64,000 bases of DNA from Streptomyces sp. TBY4 (lineage in GTDB: Bacteria > Actinomycetota > Actinomycetes > Streptomycetales > Streptomycetaceae). Every line of letters starts with the position of its first letter. The stretch's first letter is position 1. Positions 42,684-50,706 of this stretch are shown here, in pieces. The position numbers were made by a program, and so were the translations under genes. Under the pieces are notes generated by a model. The model was not told the DNA's origin, searched no databases, and saw only the letters and a program-made list of their open reading frames with translations. The DNA lies in contig NZ_JANAVF010000003.1 of assembly GCF_024213195.1 (NCBI RefSeq), positions 271,420 to 335,419 of the forward strand, given 5' to 3'.

Positions 42684-43846
42684 CCACCGCCCGGCCCGCC
42701 GGGGCGTCCGCGTCAGGGCGCCCCACCACCGCGAAGGGTTCCGGGGAGCCGGAGGCGGACATATCCGCCGCCGCCCCGGGCCCGACGCCACGAACCGCCT
42801 CGGAGGGAACGGTCCCCCGACGTCCCTCCGAGGCCGCCAACGGGGCCGCGACCGGGCCGGCTTCCACCGGCCCGGCGATCCCGCAGGCAGCGCCGCGCTC
42901 CGTCCCCGGACCTCCCCCGTTCCGGGCCCGGGGCGTGGCGCTCGTCCTGACGAAGCCCGGGGACTCCGAGGGCGAGGACGAGCGGGGCGAGCGGGCCGAG
43001 CGTGCCCGGGCGGAGGACGAGCGGGCCGAGCGTGCCCGGGCGGAGGACGAGCGGGCCGAGCGTGCCCGGGCCGCGGCACACCGGGCGGAGCAGGACCGGG
43101 CCGAGACCGACCGGATGCAGCACGCCGGTGCCGTCGCCGCCTGCGTCACCGCCGTCCTGGCGGCCCTGTTCGGAGACTGGGGGAGCTGGTCCGCACCCCT
43201 GGGCGACGGCCTGCCCGGGTTCCCGCTGCCCTGGGGGGTGACCGCGGGGCCGCCCGTGCTCCTGGTCTCGCTGGCCGGCGTCTTCGTCGGCTGGGCCGGC
43301 GCCCCCTCCTTCGCACGGACCTGGGCGCACACCGCGGCGGGACTCGCCGCCGCCACCGGCCTCCTGGCACTGCCGCGGGGCGGCTGGGGGACGGACGGAG
43401 CCTGGGCCGCGCTCGCGGAAGCCGCGCACGCGGGGCTGTTCGGCGTGCTGACGGGGTGGGTACCCGCCCTGGCCGCCTTCGCCATCACCCGGCGGCGGGC
43501 CCCCCGGAGCACCGGACTCTCCCCCTACGTGTGGACCACCGGACTCGGCGCCGTGGCCCCGCTGCTCTTCCTGGGGCTCGGGACCCTGTGGTCCTCCTCC
43601 GCCCCGCCCGGCGGGTGCTCGGCGGCCGAGTGCATCACGGCCAGGGCCGGAGTCCTGTTCACCGGCGAGGTCAGCCTGCGCATCGCGCTGCCCGCCTGGG
43701 CGGCGTCGGTCGCGGTGCTGGCCCTGGCCCGCCGCCGGGCCCGGATCCGGAACCTGCGCACCGGGTGGCAGGTCCTGCTGGCGCTGGCCGGCGGGGGGCT
43801 CGCCGTCCTCCTCGCACCCGGGCTGATCTTCGGAGCCGACCTGTGA
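42680..43846 (+). CDS. Multi-span membrane protein with repetitive charged N-terminal segment
   Basis: The 388-residue protein has a disordered N-terminus, a highly charged Glu/Arg/Ala repeat segment (about 95-150) encoded by a 30-bp minisatellite, and about seven membrane segments after residue 150. I do not recognise a family. Position between an MMPL transporter and a Tat-exported lactonase, with 4-bp overlaps on both sides, suggests a partner for export. It could be lineage-specific. Confidence 0.75.
   Translation: MTTARPAGASASGRPTTAKGSGEPEADISAAAPGPTPRTASEGTVPRRPSEAANGAATGPASTGPAIPQAAPRSVPGPPPFRARGVALVLTKPGDSEGEDERGERAERARAEDERAERARAEDERAERARAAAHRAEQDRAETDRMQHAGAVAACVTAVLAALFGDWGSWSAPLGDGLPGFPLPWGVTAGPPVLLVSLAGVFVGWAGAPSFARTWAHTAAGLAAATGLLALPRGGWGTDGAWAALAEAAHAGLFGVLTGWVPALAAFAITRRRAPRSTGLSPYVWTTGLGAVAPLLFLGLGTLWSSSAPPGGCSAAECITARAGVLFTGEVSLRIALPAWAASVAVLALARRRARIRNLRTGWQVLLALAGGGLAVLLAPGLIFGADL
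42991..43070 (+). repeat. 30-bp coding minisatellite
   Basis: Two identical 30-bp units (42991-43020 and 43021-43050) plus 20 bases of a third encode repeats of ERAERARAED in the charged segment of the membrane protein. Confidence 0.9.
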
Positions 43847-45060
43847 ACCGCCGCTCTTCTCCTTCCGCTTCTTCTTCCTCCTCCTACGACCGGCGCGGAT
43901 TCCTCGCGCTCGCCGGGGCGGGCGCCCTCGCGGGGATCGGCTGGACCGGCATGTCCACCGCCGCGGGCGAAGCGCCCCGGCCGGACGCCCGCCGCGCCTA
44001 CATCGGAGGCTTCACGATCGGCGAGTACGGGCTGCCGGGCCTCCCCGGCATCGGCATCGCCGCCGTCGGCGCCGACGGCAGCCTCTCCGTCAGGAACTGG
44101 CAGCGGGGCATCGTGAACCCCTCCTTCCTCACCCTCTCGCCCGACCGGGCCCGGCTCTACGCCGTCAGCCAGCTCCCGGAGGGAGCCACCGGAGCCGTCC
44201 ACGCCTACCGGATCGACGGCGACCGGCTCCACCCGCTCGGGAGCCCGCGCTCCAGCGCCGGCGCGGCGCCGGTGCACCTCGCGGTCCATCCCGAAGGCCG
44301 CTTCCTGCTCTCGGCCAACTACGACTCGGGGCACATAGCCGTCCTGCCCGTGGCGGCCGACGGATCGCTGGGGGAGGCCGTGGCCGTCGTACGCCACGAC
44401 GGGCGCGGCCCGCACCCCGAGGAGCAGCGCGGCCCGCATCCGCACATGATCGCCTTCGATCCGGCGGGCCGCCGGGTCCTGGTCCCCGACAAGGGCGACG
44501 ACCACATCCACGTCTACGACTTCGACTCCGCCGCCGGCGTGCTGAGCCCGGCCGGCCGGGTCCGGCTCGGCAGCGGGATCGGCCCGCGGCACCTGGTCTT
44601 CCACCCGCGGGGGGACCTCGCCTACGTGACCAACGAACTCGGGCACACCGTCACCGTGCTGTCCTACGACGCCGGCACCGGGGAACTCCGCCCGGTCTCC
44701 CACGCGTCCGTCGCGCCGCCCGGGATCAACCCCCGCAACGCCCCCTCCGCCGTGCACCTCACGCGCGACGGCTCGCTCCTGATCACGGCCGACCGGGGGC
44801 TCGACACCGTCGAGTCCTTCCGGGTGGGCGATGCGGGCCGGAGCCTCGCGCTCGTCGAGTCCCAGCCCGTCACCGCCAAGGCGCCGGGCACCCGCTGGCC
44901 GCGGGACGTGGCCCTCGACTCCTCCGACCGGTACGTGTACACGGCCAACCAGGCCGGGCAGTCGGTCAGCGCCTTCCGCCTGGACCCGGCCACCGGCCGG
45001 CTCACCCCGGCCGCGCCCCCGCTGCGGGTGCCGAGCCCGAGCTGCGTCCTGCTGCGGTAG
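43843..45060 (+). CDS. Tat-exported lactonase/beta-propeller protein
   Basis: The 405-residue protein has a twin-arginine signal (YDRRGFLALAGAGALAGIGW) and a seven-bladed-propeller sequence of the lactonase/6-phosphogluconolactonase family, with HPHMIAFDPAGRRVLVPDKG and GPRHLVFHPRGDLAYVTNEL. It should act outside the membrane on a lactone. A link to butyrolactone turnover or product hydrolysis is inference. The GTG overlaps the previous stop. Confidence 0.87.
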   Translation: MNRRSSPSASSSSSYDRRGFLALAGAGALAGIGWTGMSTAAGEAPRPDARRAYIGGFTIGEYGLPGLPGIGIAAVGADGSLSVRNWQRGIVNPSFLTLSPDRARLYAVSQLPEGATGAVHAYRIDGDRLHPLGSPRSSAGAAPVHLAVHPEGRFLLSANYDSGHIAVLPVAADGSLGEAVAVVRHDGRGPHPEEQRGPHPHMIAFDPAGRRVLVPDKGDDHIHVYDFDSAAGVLSPAGRVRLGSGIGPRHLVFHPRGDLAYVTNELGHTVTVLSYDAGTGELRPVSHASVAPPGINPRNAPSAVHLTRDGSLLITADRGLDTVESFRVGDAGRSLALVESQPVTAKAPGTRWPRDVALDSSDRYVYTANQAGQSVSAFRLDPATGRLTPAAPPLRVPSPSCVLLR

Positions 45061-45080
45061 CGGGCGTCCGGTCAAGAAAC

Positions 45081-45120
45081 AGGAGGGCGGCCCCCGGAAC
45101 TTCCCGGGGGCCGCCCTCCT
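45081..45120. terminator. Bidirectional terminator between convergent operons
   Basis: A perfect 17-bp inverted repeat (45081-45097 with 45104-45120) lies between the lactonase gene and the convergent phosphopantetheinyl transferase gene. Confidence 0.88.
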
Positions 45121-45141
45121 TCTTCTGCCTCTGTGCCTCCC

Positions 45142-45807
45142 TCAGGGCCGCCACTGCGTGACGGTGACCGCCGTGTCCGCCCTCGCGGACGCCACCGAAG
45201 CGGCGTACCCCTCGGGGGAGCGGATGCTGCGCACGTACCAGTCCTCGGCCGAGCCCGGTACGAGCGCGGCGCGCCAGGGCCCGAAGGCCTGGCCGGTGTA
45301 GCGGGGCGGGTCGGCCTCCAGGCCGGTTCCCGCGGCCTTCACGAGCGCCTCGGCGCGGGTCCACTGCTCGAAGCCGTGGGTCGTGCGCACCCCCTGCACG
45401 CACGGGATGCGGCTCCAGTCCATGTGCGGCCTGACCCGTTCGATGTCCACTCCGACCGGAACCCCGGGGCTGTCGCCGATCGCGACGACCGCGTACGCCG
45501 CCGAATGGGACAGGCTCACCGACAGGGTGGTCCCGTCCGGGGCGTGGGGCACCGGACGGCCGTGCTCCCGGCTCTCGCAGCGGGCGCAGGACCGGCGGAA
45601 GGTCACCTCGGCCGGGTGAACGCCGAGTTCGCGCCCGAGCAGGCTCCGGTAGACGTGGTGGATCGCCAGGTAGCGCAGCCGGTCGGTCGCGCGGCGGAAG
45701 CGGGCCAGCCGCTGCCGCTCCCGGGAGTCCATCACCGCGTACGCCTCCTCGTACGGGGCCCAGGCCGCGGCGTCCGCGGTCGGGACGGTCCAGATCCGGA
45801 TGCTCAC
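45142..45807 (-). CDS. Sfp-type 4'-phosphopantetheinyl transferase
   Basis: The 221-residue protein has the two Sfp motifs: GVDIER (Mg/CoA site) and WTRAEALVKAAG, plus SLSHSAAYAVVAI. It converts apo-ACP to holo-ACP by moving phosphopantetheine from CoA to the ACP serine, so it can activate the cluster's ACP. The GTG overlaps the SARP stop by 4 bases, forming the operon UbiA-SARP-transferase. Confidence 0.92.
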   Translation of the reverse strand: MSIRIWTVPTADAAAWAPYEEAYAVMDSRERQRLARFRRATDRLRYLAIHHVYRSLLGRELGVHPAEVTFRRSCARCESREHGRPVPHAPDGTTLSVSLSHSAAYAVVAIGDSPGVPVGVDIERVRPHMDWSRIPCVQGVRTTHGFEQWTRAEALVKAAGTGLEADPPRYTGQAFGPWRAALVPGSAEDWYVRSIRSPEGYAASVASARADTAVTVTQWRP

Positions 45808-46655
45808 GCGGCCGCGCCTCCGGCCAGGATGTGGTGCTGGAGCCGGCGCAGGTCGTCGGAGGGCTCCAGTCCCAACTCCTCGGCCAGGACGTTCCGTACG
45901 TGGTGGAAGGCGCGCAGGGCGTCGCCCCGGCGGCCGCTGCGGTACAGGGCGTCGATGAGGCGGGCGTGCAGCCATTCGTTCAGCGGATCCACCGCGACCA
46001 GCCGGAGCAGCTCCGGTACGACCTCGCCGTGCCGGCCCAGGACCATGATGACTTCGATCCACAACTGCTGCGCCCGCGAACGCAGTTCCTCGATGCGGGC
46101 GCCGTGCCCCGTCAGGACGCGGCCCCGGCTCACGTCGGCGAGGGCCCGGCCGCGCCAGAGTCCGAGCGCGGTGTCCAGCCGCTCCAGCGCGGCTTCGGCG
46201 TTGCCGGCGCGCAGGTCGGTGCGGGCCTGTCCGTACAGCTGGGTGAACTGCTCCAGGTCGAGGCGGCCCGGGGCCAGGCACAGCGCGTACCCGGTGCCCT
46301 CGGTGGTGATGACGCGGCGGACGTCGGTGTCGCCCAGCTCCCGCCCCAGCTCCTGGCGCAGGTGGTAGACGTGCGTACGGACCGTGCTGACCGCGGTGGG
46401 CGGGGGCGATCCGTCCCACAGCTCCTCGACGAGCGTGTCCACCTCGACGATGTCCCCCGCGCGGACGGCGAGCAGGGCGAGCAGCTTGCGGACCTTGGGG
46501 CCGCGCGGGCGGTGCGCCGAGGCGCCGTTGACGGCCTCCAGCGGGCCGAGGATGCGGATCCCGAACCCGTCGTGGCCCATCGCGGCGGCGGCAGCGATAC
46601 CGGGGCGCGCGTCCTGGTGGCCGGGTGTCCAGGGATGGATCTGACTGTGCCTCAC
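45804..46655 (-). CDS. SARP-family transcriptional activator
   Basis: The 283-residue protein has an OmpR-like winged-helix domain (FGIRILGPLEAV to TEGTGYALCL) followed by the bacterial transcriptional activator domain (LDLEQFTQLYGQARTDLRAG to the TPR-like end LAEELGLEPSDDLRRLQHHI). SARPs bind heptamer direct repeats and switch on antibiotic clusters. The GTG at 46655 follows GGGGGA by six bases; a TTG at 46679 is possible but has no RBS. The gap from the UbiA gene is 36 bases. Confidence 0.9.
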   Translation of the reverse strand: MRHSQIHPWTPGHQDARPGIAAAAAMGHDGFGIRILGPLEAVNGASAHRPRGPKVRKLLALLAVRAGDIVEVDTLVEELWDGSPPPTAVSTVRTHVYHLRQELGRELGDTDVRRVITTEGTGYALCLAPGRLDLEQFTQLYGQARTDLRAGNAEAALERLDTALGLWRGRALADVSRGRVLTGHGARIEELRSRAQQLWIEVIMVLGRHGEVVPELLRLVAVDPLNEWLHARLIDALYRSGRRGDALRAFHHVRNVLAEELGLEPSDDLRRLQHHILAGGAAA

Positions 46656-46691
46656 TGTGGGTCCCCCGTTGTTGTTCAACTGATGGGTCGT

Positions 46692-47651
46692 TCAGCCGAT
46701 GGGCTGGGCGAATGCGGCGAGGTGCGCCGCGTACTGCGTGACCATGAACACCCGGTAGGGCAGCCGGCGCCGGGAGCGCGAGTCGTCCGACCGCCCCGTG
46801 AGCGCCGCGGTCGCCAGCGCCAGCGCCCCGGTCAGCAGGACGAGCCCGGGGACCAGCAGCCACGGCGAGGACAGGACGAGGGCGGACAGCAGCAGCCCCG
46901 CCCCCACCGCCACGGCGCTCAGCGAGACGACGGCGGCCGTCCTCGCGTACCCCCACAGGACCGTCCAGTTGCGGCGGCCGTGCCGGGCGTCGCCGTCGGC
47001 GTCGGAGAAGTCCTTCGAGACGGCCCCCACCAGTCCCATCCACAGGCACATCGCGGTGCAGAAGGCGATCAGCGACGGCGGGACGGGACTCCCGGAACAC
47101 ACGATGCCGGCGGCGTAGGTCAGGGCGCCGCTGCCGATGACGGTGGCCATGGTGCCGGGCGTACTGGTCTTGAGGGCGATGCCGGGCGCGGAGTAGAGGA
47201 AGCCGAGGAGCAGCATGCACCCGGTCGCCGTGAGCATCGCCGGGCCGATCCACGCTCCGCCGGCCAGGGCGGCCGCGGCCGTCACCTGCGCGGTGCGGCG
47301 GGCATCGGTGGGTGAGAGCGCGCCGCGTCCGATGGGGCGGGTGGAGCCGTTGGCCCGGTCCTCGTCGACGTCCATCACCCCGTTGAAGAGGTAGACGGAC
47401 AGCACGGCCAGCAGCCAGACGCCGGCCCCGCCGAACAGGGCCGGGGGCAGTGTCAGGTAGAACGTCGTGCTGGCCGTGCCGGCCGTGGCGGCCAGCAGGA
47501 AGCGCATCAGGAAGATCGCCTGCACCGCTGCCCGGGATTCCTGGATGCAGAGCAGCAGGATCCGGGCCCATTTCAGGGGTGCGGCCGACGGCGATAACGG
47601 TCTTGTGGAACGCTCAATTCCATCGGAAATCATGGGCGTCTTTGTCGACAT
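46692..47651 (-). CDS. UbiA-family prenyltransferase
   Basis: The 319-residue protein has about eight or nine membrane segments and both Asp-rich motifs: NGVMDVDEDRANGSTRP and SKDFSDADGDARHG. It transfers a prenyl chain onto an aromatic or other acceptor within the membrane. In this cluster it suggests a prenylated product, though a quinone role cannot be excluded. No RBS is visible; TATATT at 47658-47663 would give a leaderless message starting at the ATG. Codon 19 is TTA (47595-47597), so translation should depend on bldA tRNA. Confidence 0.88.
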   Translation of the reverse strand: MSTKTPMISDGIERSTRPLSPSAAPLKWARILLLCIQESRAAVQAIFLMRFLLAATAGTASTTFYLTLPPALFGGAGVWLLAVLSVYLFNGVMDVDEDRANGSTRPIGRGALSPTDARRTAQVTAAAALAGGAWIGPAMLTATGCMLLLGFLYSAPGIALKTSTPGTMATVIGSGALTYAAGIVCSGSPVPPSLIAFCTAMCLWMGLVGAVSKDFSDADGDARHGRRNWTVLWGYARTAAVVSLSAVAVGAGLLLSALVLSSPWLLVPGLVLLTGALALATAALTGRSDDSRSRRRLPYRVFMVTQYAAHLAAFAQPIG

Positions 47652-47755
47652 GGGTCGAATATATTCGGATGCCACATGCCGGGGCAGACTCGCTGGGGGT
47701 AACCCCGGTACTCTCAAAGAGGTATGCGGGAGGTTCCGTTGTGCAGTTTTTAGTC
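47652..47755 (-). promoter_or_regulatory. UbiA operon promoter with AAAGAGG motif
   Basis: On the leftward strand, -10 TATATT (47663-47658) sits 7 bases before the ATG. GGGGTAACCCC (47696-47706) is a perfect dyad near -50, and CTCTCAAAGAGGTA (47711-47724), a cluster motif copy, is centred near -67. Confidence 0.5.
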
Positions 47756-48454
47756 CTATCCTCTTCCGCCGCCCGGTCCGTCTTCCGGCCCCGGCCTTCT
47801 GATCAAGCGTGCATCGATTGCCTTGTTGGCCGCATCGATGCGTGATATTGCGCCGAGTTTCTCGAATACGTTGCGCAGATGACGCTTCACGGTGCCCTCG
47901 GTGATCCGCAGCCGGACGGCGATCTGCCGGTTGCTCAGGGCGGCGGCGACGAAGGTGAGCACCTCGCGCTCGCGCGGCGAGAGGGTCTGGTGCGAGGTGC
48001 TGAATCCGACGGTGGGAACGCCGCTGCTCGGCAGGGCGATCGTGACGTGCGGATCGCGGGTGGCGGTGTTGCGCAGCGCGGCGAGCAGTGATTCGCGCGG
48101 GACGCTCTTGTGCAGGTATCCGCGGGCCCCGTGGGCGAGCAGTTCCTGGACCAGCTGGGCGTCGCTGTGCATGGTCAGGATCAGTACGTGCAGCTGGGGA
48201 AAGCGGGTGGTCAGGGTGCGCACGACGGTGGGCGCGTGGTGACCCGGCATTTCCACGTCGAGGAGGACCACGTGGGGTCTGGTGCGTTCCACGAGGTCGG
48301 CCAGTCCCTCGGAGGTGTCGGTATCGGCGACGACGGTGAGGTCGTCCTCCGATTCGATCAGCTCGCACAGGGCCCGGCGGAGCAGTGAATGATCGTCGAC
48401 GGCGATGATGCGGAGGGGTTCGGCGGCCGGACGTGGCTCAATTGGCGTGTGCAT
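47756..48454 (-). CDS. NarL/FixJ-family response regulator
   Basis: The 232-residue protein has a receiver domain (phospho-Asp in VVLLDVEMPG, Thr in LTMH, Lys in LHKS) and a C-terminal LuxR helix-turn-helix (LSPREREVLTFVAAALSNRQ, TEGTVKRHLRNVF). It overlaps the upstream histidine kinase gene by 17 bases and is its partner. The nearest target promoter is that of the UbiA-SARP operon directly downstream. Confidence 0.93.
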   Translation of the reverse strand: MHTPIEPRPAAEPLRIIAVDDHSLLRRALCELIESEDDLTVVADTDTSEGLADLVERTRPHVVLLDVEMPGHHAPTVVRTLTTRFPQLHVLILTMHSDAQLVQELLAHGARGYLHKSVPRESLLAALRNTATRDPHVTIALPSSGVPTVGFSTSHQTLSPREREVLTFVAAALSNRQIAVRLRITEGTVKRHLRNVFEKLGAISRIDAANKAIDARLIRRPGPEDGPGGGRG

Positions 48455-49559
48455 GATTCTCCGTGTCGAAGGGGATGGACAGCGTGATCGCCGTTCCCTG
48501 CCCCGGAGAGCTGTCGATGGTGAGCCGGCCGCCCAGCAGTTTGGTGCGTTCGGTCAGGGAGGACAGTCCGTTTCCCCGTCGGTGGGCGTGCGGGTCGAAG
48601 CCGTTGCCGTCGTCCCGCACCGATGCGTCGACCCGGCCCGCCTCGACGCGGACCTCCATGTCGATCCGCGAGGAACGGGAGTGGGCGAAGGCGTTGCGCA
48701 GGCATTCGCGCAGCATGAGGTAGAGGTCTTCGGTGAGTTCGTCCGGCAGCAGGTCGTCCGGATCGGTCACGTGGATGTCGACGCGCAGGTCGTCCATGGC
48801 CATGGCGCTGACGAAGGCGGAGAGCGAGACGTACAGGGACTGGGTGGCTTCCGCTCTGGTGCGCAGGTCCGTCACGATGTCCCGCGTGGTGTACAGCGTC
48901 TCCAGGATGGCCTGCTTCAGGGCTTCCAGCCTGGGGTCCGTTCCCGACGGGTGCCGGGTGAGCTCGTAGAGCTCCAGCTGGCGCAGGGCGAGACTGGCGG
49001 AGCTGCCGATCCGGTCGTGGATCTCGCGGGCCATGCCGTCGCGGCCGTGGCGGGTGGCATCGCGTACGACGTCGAGCAGGAAGAGGTCGTGCCCGGTGGA
49101 GCCGGCTTCCAGCCGCTGGGTGATCGACGACTGCAGTACGGGCAGGATCTTCATCAGGCAGCGCTGGTCCTCGGGCTCTCCCGAGGCGATCCGGATGAGA
49201 TGGCTCGTGGCGACCTGGAAGAGCAGGGCCCCGGCGCGGACCGAATGGATGGGTGCGATTCCCTGCGAGATGCGGGCGCCGCTGAGCCTTCGGGTCTTCG
49301 CGATGAGATGGGTGTCGAGCGGTTCCCCGGTTCCGTCTTCCATCGCGCGGAGGCATTCGGCGAGAATGTGCTGGGCTTGTTCTCTGCAGGTGGCCCATGC
49401 TTCCGGATTCGAGCCTAATGGATTGTGATGCTCGATCAGGGTGGTTCGATATTCTTCGAGGAGTTCTGGCAGCTGGTCCTGGAGTTTCTTTGCTAATCCC
49501 ACTCCCTTTATGGGGCTGTGTGGTGCCTCGATCCCGTATCTGTCTGGGTTGTACCGCAA
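48438..49559 (-). CDS. Cytosolic sensor histidine kinase
   Basis: The 373-residue protein has no membrane segment. An N-terminal helical sensor region (1-180) precedes the HisKA_3 phosphoacceptor (AREIHDRIGSSASLAL) and an HATPase domain (LRECLRNAFAHS, DDGNGFD, GNGLSSLTER). It must sense an intracellular cue. Codon 22 is TTA (49494-49496), predicting bldA dependence if the TTG start at 49559, backed by GGGGG four bases upstream, is right. Later starts would remove that codon. Confidence 0.88.
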   Translation of the reverse strand: MRYNPDRYGIEAPHSPIKGVGLAKKLQDQLPELLEEYRTTLIEHHNPLGSNPEAWATCREQAQHILAECLRAMEDGTGEPLDTHLIAKTRRLSGARISQGIAPIHSVRAGALLFQVATSHLIRIASGEPEDQRCLMKILPVLQSSITQRLEAGSTGHDLFLLDVVRDATRHGRDGMAREIHDRIGSSASLALRQLELYELTRHPSGTDPRLEALKQAILETLYTTRDIVTDLRTRAEATQSLYVSLSAFVSAMAMDDLRVDIHVTDPDDLLPDELTEDLYLMLRECLRNAFAHSRSSRIDMEVRVEAGRVDASVRDDGNGFDPHAHRRGNGLSSLTERTKLLGGRLTIDSSPGQGTAITLSIPFDTENHAHAN

Positions 49560-49654
49560 GATCCCCCGCCCTTGCTGTAGCCCGAAGTCGCCTCTCCCCT
49601 TGCGGTCGTTCTGTTTGGAAGGAGGGGGCTCCAGTGATCACCAAACAGCATGCA

Positions 49655-49677
49655 CGTCAACCGTAGGGGCGTCAACC
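49655..49677 (-). promoter_or_regulatory. Direct repeats upstream of the cytosolic kinase gene
   Basis: GGTTGACG occurs twice on the leftward strand (49677-49670 and 49662-49655) with a 15-base period. Each contains TTGACG, a -35-like element, so this is either a tandem promoter or an activator site. Confidence 0.4.
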
Positions 49678-49706
49678 TTAAGGTACTTACTGGACGGTAG
49701 TTGCGG

Positions 49707-50318
49707 TTACGGACATTCGGACGGTTCCTGGGAGGAAGCGTGCTCGTGGATAAGGCGCCGAAGTGCAGAGAATGCGACGTCCCCGAGAACGGTTCCCGTC
49801 ACCATGTGAGCGGCGGCACTCTCCGGATCGGGCTGTTCGTGCAGCAGGCGCACCTCGGCGGCCACAACCGGTTCCAGGGCGTCCGCATAAGTCTCCAGGA
49901 GGCGCAGCAGATCGTCGTGTCCGAGCCACTCCACCGCGACGAGGGTCTGCGTCAGGGTCTGCCACGCGGGATTCTCCGGACTCACCTTCCAGTTCCGCGC
50001 CAGGGCCAGCGCCTGGACGCGCTCCCGGGCCCGGTCCCAATTCTGGTCCTGCGCCTCCGAGCCGGGCGCGGGAAGGGCGTACTGGATGGTGCCGCACAGT
50101 TCGCTGATCGGCGGCGGCGACATGTCTATCTTCCGCACGACGCGGCGGGCCGAGGAATACGAAAGACCGCCGACGTCCAGCAGGGTTCTGACCAATACGG
50201 CTCTGCGGACGTGGGACTCGTCGTACGCGGGCAGAGCGGGGAGCAGGCCCATGCGCACGTAGAGCTGGAGGGCGCGGAGCGGTATGCGGATCTCGGCGCT
50301 CAGTTCCGGTAGCTGCAC
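49707..50318 (-). CDS. MerR-like regulator, paralogue of the 38.2-kb MerR
   Basis: The 203-residue protein has a degenerate MerR helix-turn-helix (LPELSAEIRIPLRALQLYVR) and a C-terminal effector domain matching the other MerR protein (NPAWQTLTQTLVAVEWLG versus NPGWKALVQIVVTYSDLG; both end in a GDxAxSALRR segment). It probably binds DNA as a dimer and responds to an unknown ligand. GGAGG at 50323-50327 fixes the GTG. It marks the likely right edge of the cluster. Confidence 0.8.
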   Translation of the reverse strand: MQLPELSAEIRIPLRALQLYVRMGLLPALPAYDESHVRRAVLVRTLLDVGGLSYSSARRVVRKIDMSPPPISELCGTIQYALPAPGSEAQDQNWDRARERVQALALARNWKVSPENPAWQTLTQTLVAVEWLGHDDLLRLLETYADALEPVVAAEVRLLHEQPDPESAAAHMVTGTVLGDVAFSALRRLIHEHASSQEPSECP

Positions 50319-50584
50319 GCCGCCTCCACCCGCCGATCTTCTTCTATGCCGCTGGTTTCCCCGCGTGATCCATTCCGTTCGGTCATGCCAGGACCTTAGG
50401 TAGGGGAGACGAGGCTCACAAGGCGGAGCGGCCCGACGGCGACGGTGCTGCCTCGAAAGAGGTAGAGGGGTGTTCCCCTTCGGAGGCAGACCGCCTGTAG
50501 CGGAGAAGCCGCGGGCCTTCCCCCGGAGGCATGGAGCGGGCCCGTCCGGTCCGTACCAGAACTGGTCCGTACCAGGTGGGAGCT

Positions 50585-50640
50585 GATCCGGGAGACTGCC
50601 GGGGCCGATCCGGGAGACCGTCGGAGCTGCTCCGGGAGAC
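50585..50640. repeat. Three 12-bp direct repeats, 22-bp period
   Basis: Copies at 50585-50596 and 50607-50618 are identical and that at 50629-50640 differs by one base. The spacing of two helical turns puts all three on one DNA face upstream of the kinase promoter. Confidence 0.85.
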
Positions 50641-50665
50641 TTTCGTCGCGGGAGGCGCGACGAAA
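50641..50665. promoter_or_regulatory. Perfect inverted repeat, likely operator
   Basis: TTTCGTCGCG-GGAGG-CGCGACGAAA lies about 42-66 bases before the predicted transcription start of the kinase gene. Confidence 0.6.
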
Positions 50666-50706
50666 GAGGGCAGCCCGGCGGCCGGGTGGTGTCTAGGGTC
50701 GGGCGG

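Larger units (their letters stand above)
50319..50706. promoter_or_regulatory. Repeat-rich divergent region between merR-like and kinase genes
   Basis: No gene is seen in these 388 bases. In order: TGCCTCGAAAGAGGTAG (50449-50465), two copies of GGTCCGTACCAG (50548 and 50564, 16-base period), three copies of G(A/C)TCCGGGAGAC at 50585, 50607 and 50629 (exact 22-base period), a perfect 10-bp inverted repeat with 5-base centre (50641-50665), and TAGGGT at 50694-50699, a -10 that fits a leaderless start at 50707. Confidence 0.65.

Noticed and set aside
42991..43070. CRISPR array
   Set aside because: The repeats are contiguous without spacers and lie in frame within a coding sequence.
40413..43079. 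An 888-codon leftward frame opposite the MMPL gene
   Set aside because: Antisense shadow rich in His, Arg and Asp; the rightward frame has membrane segments and MMPL motifs.
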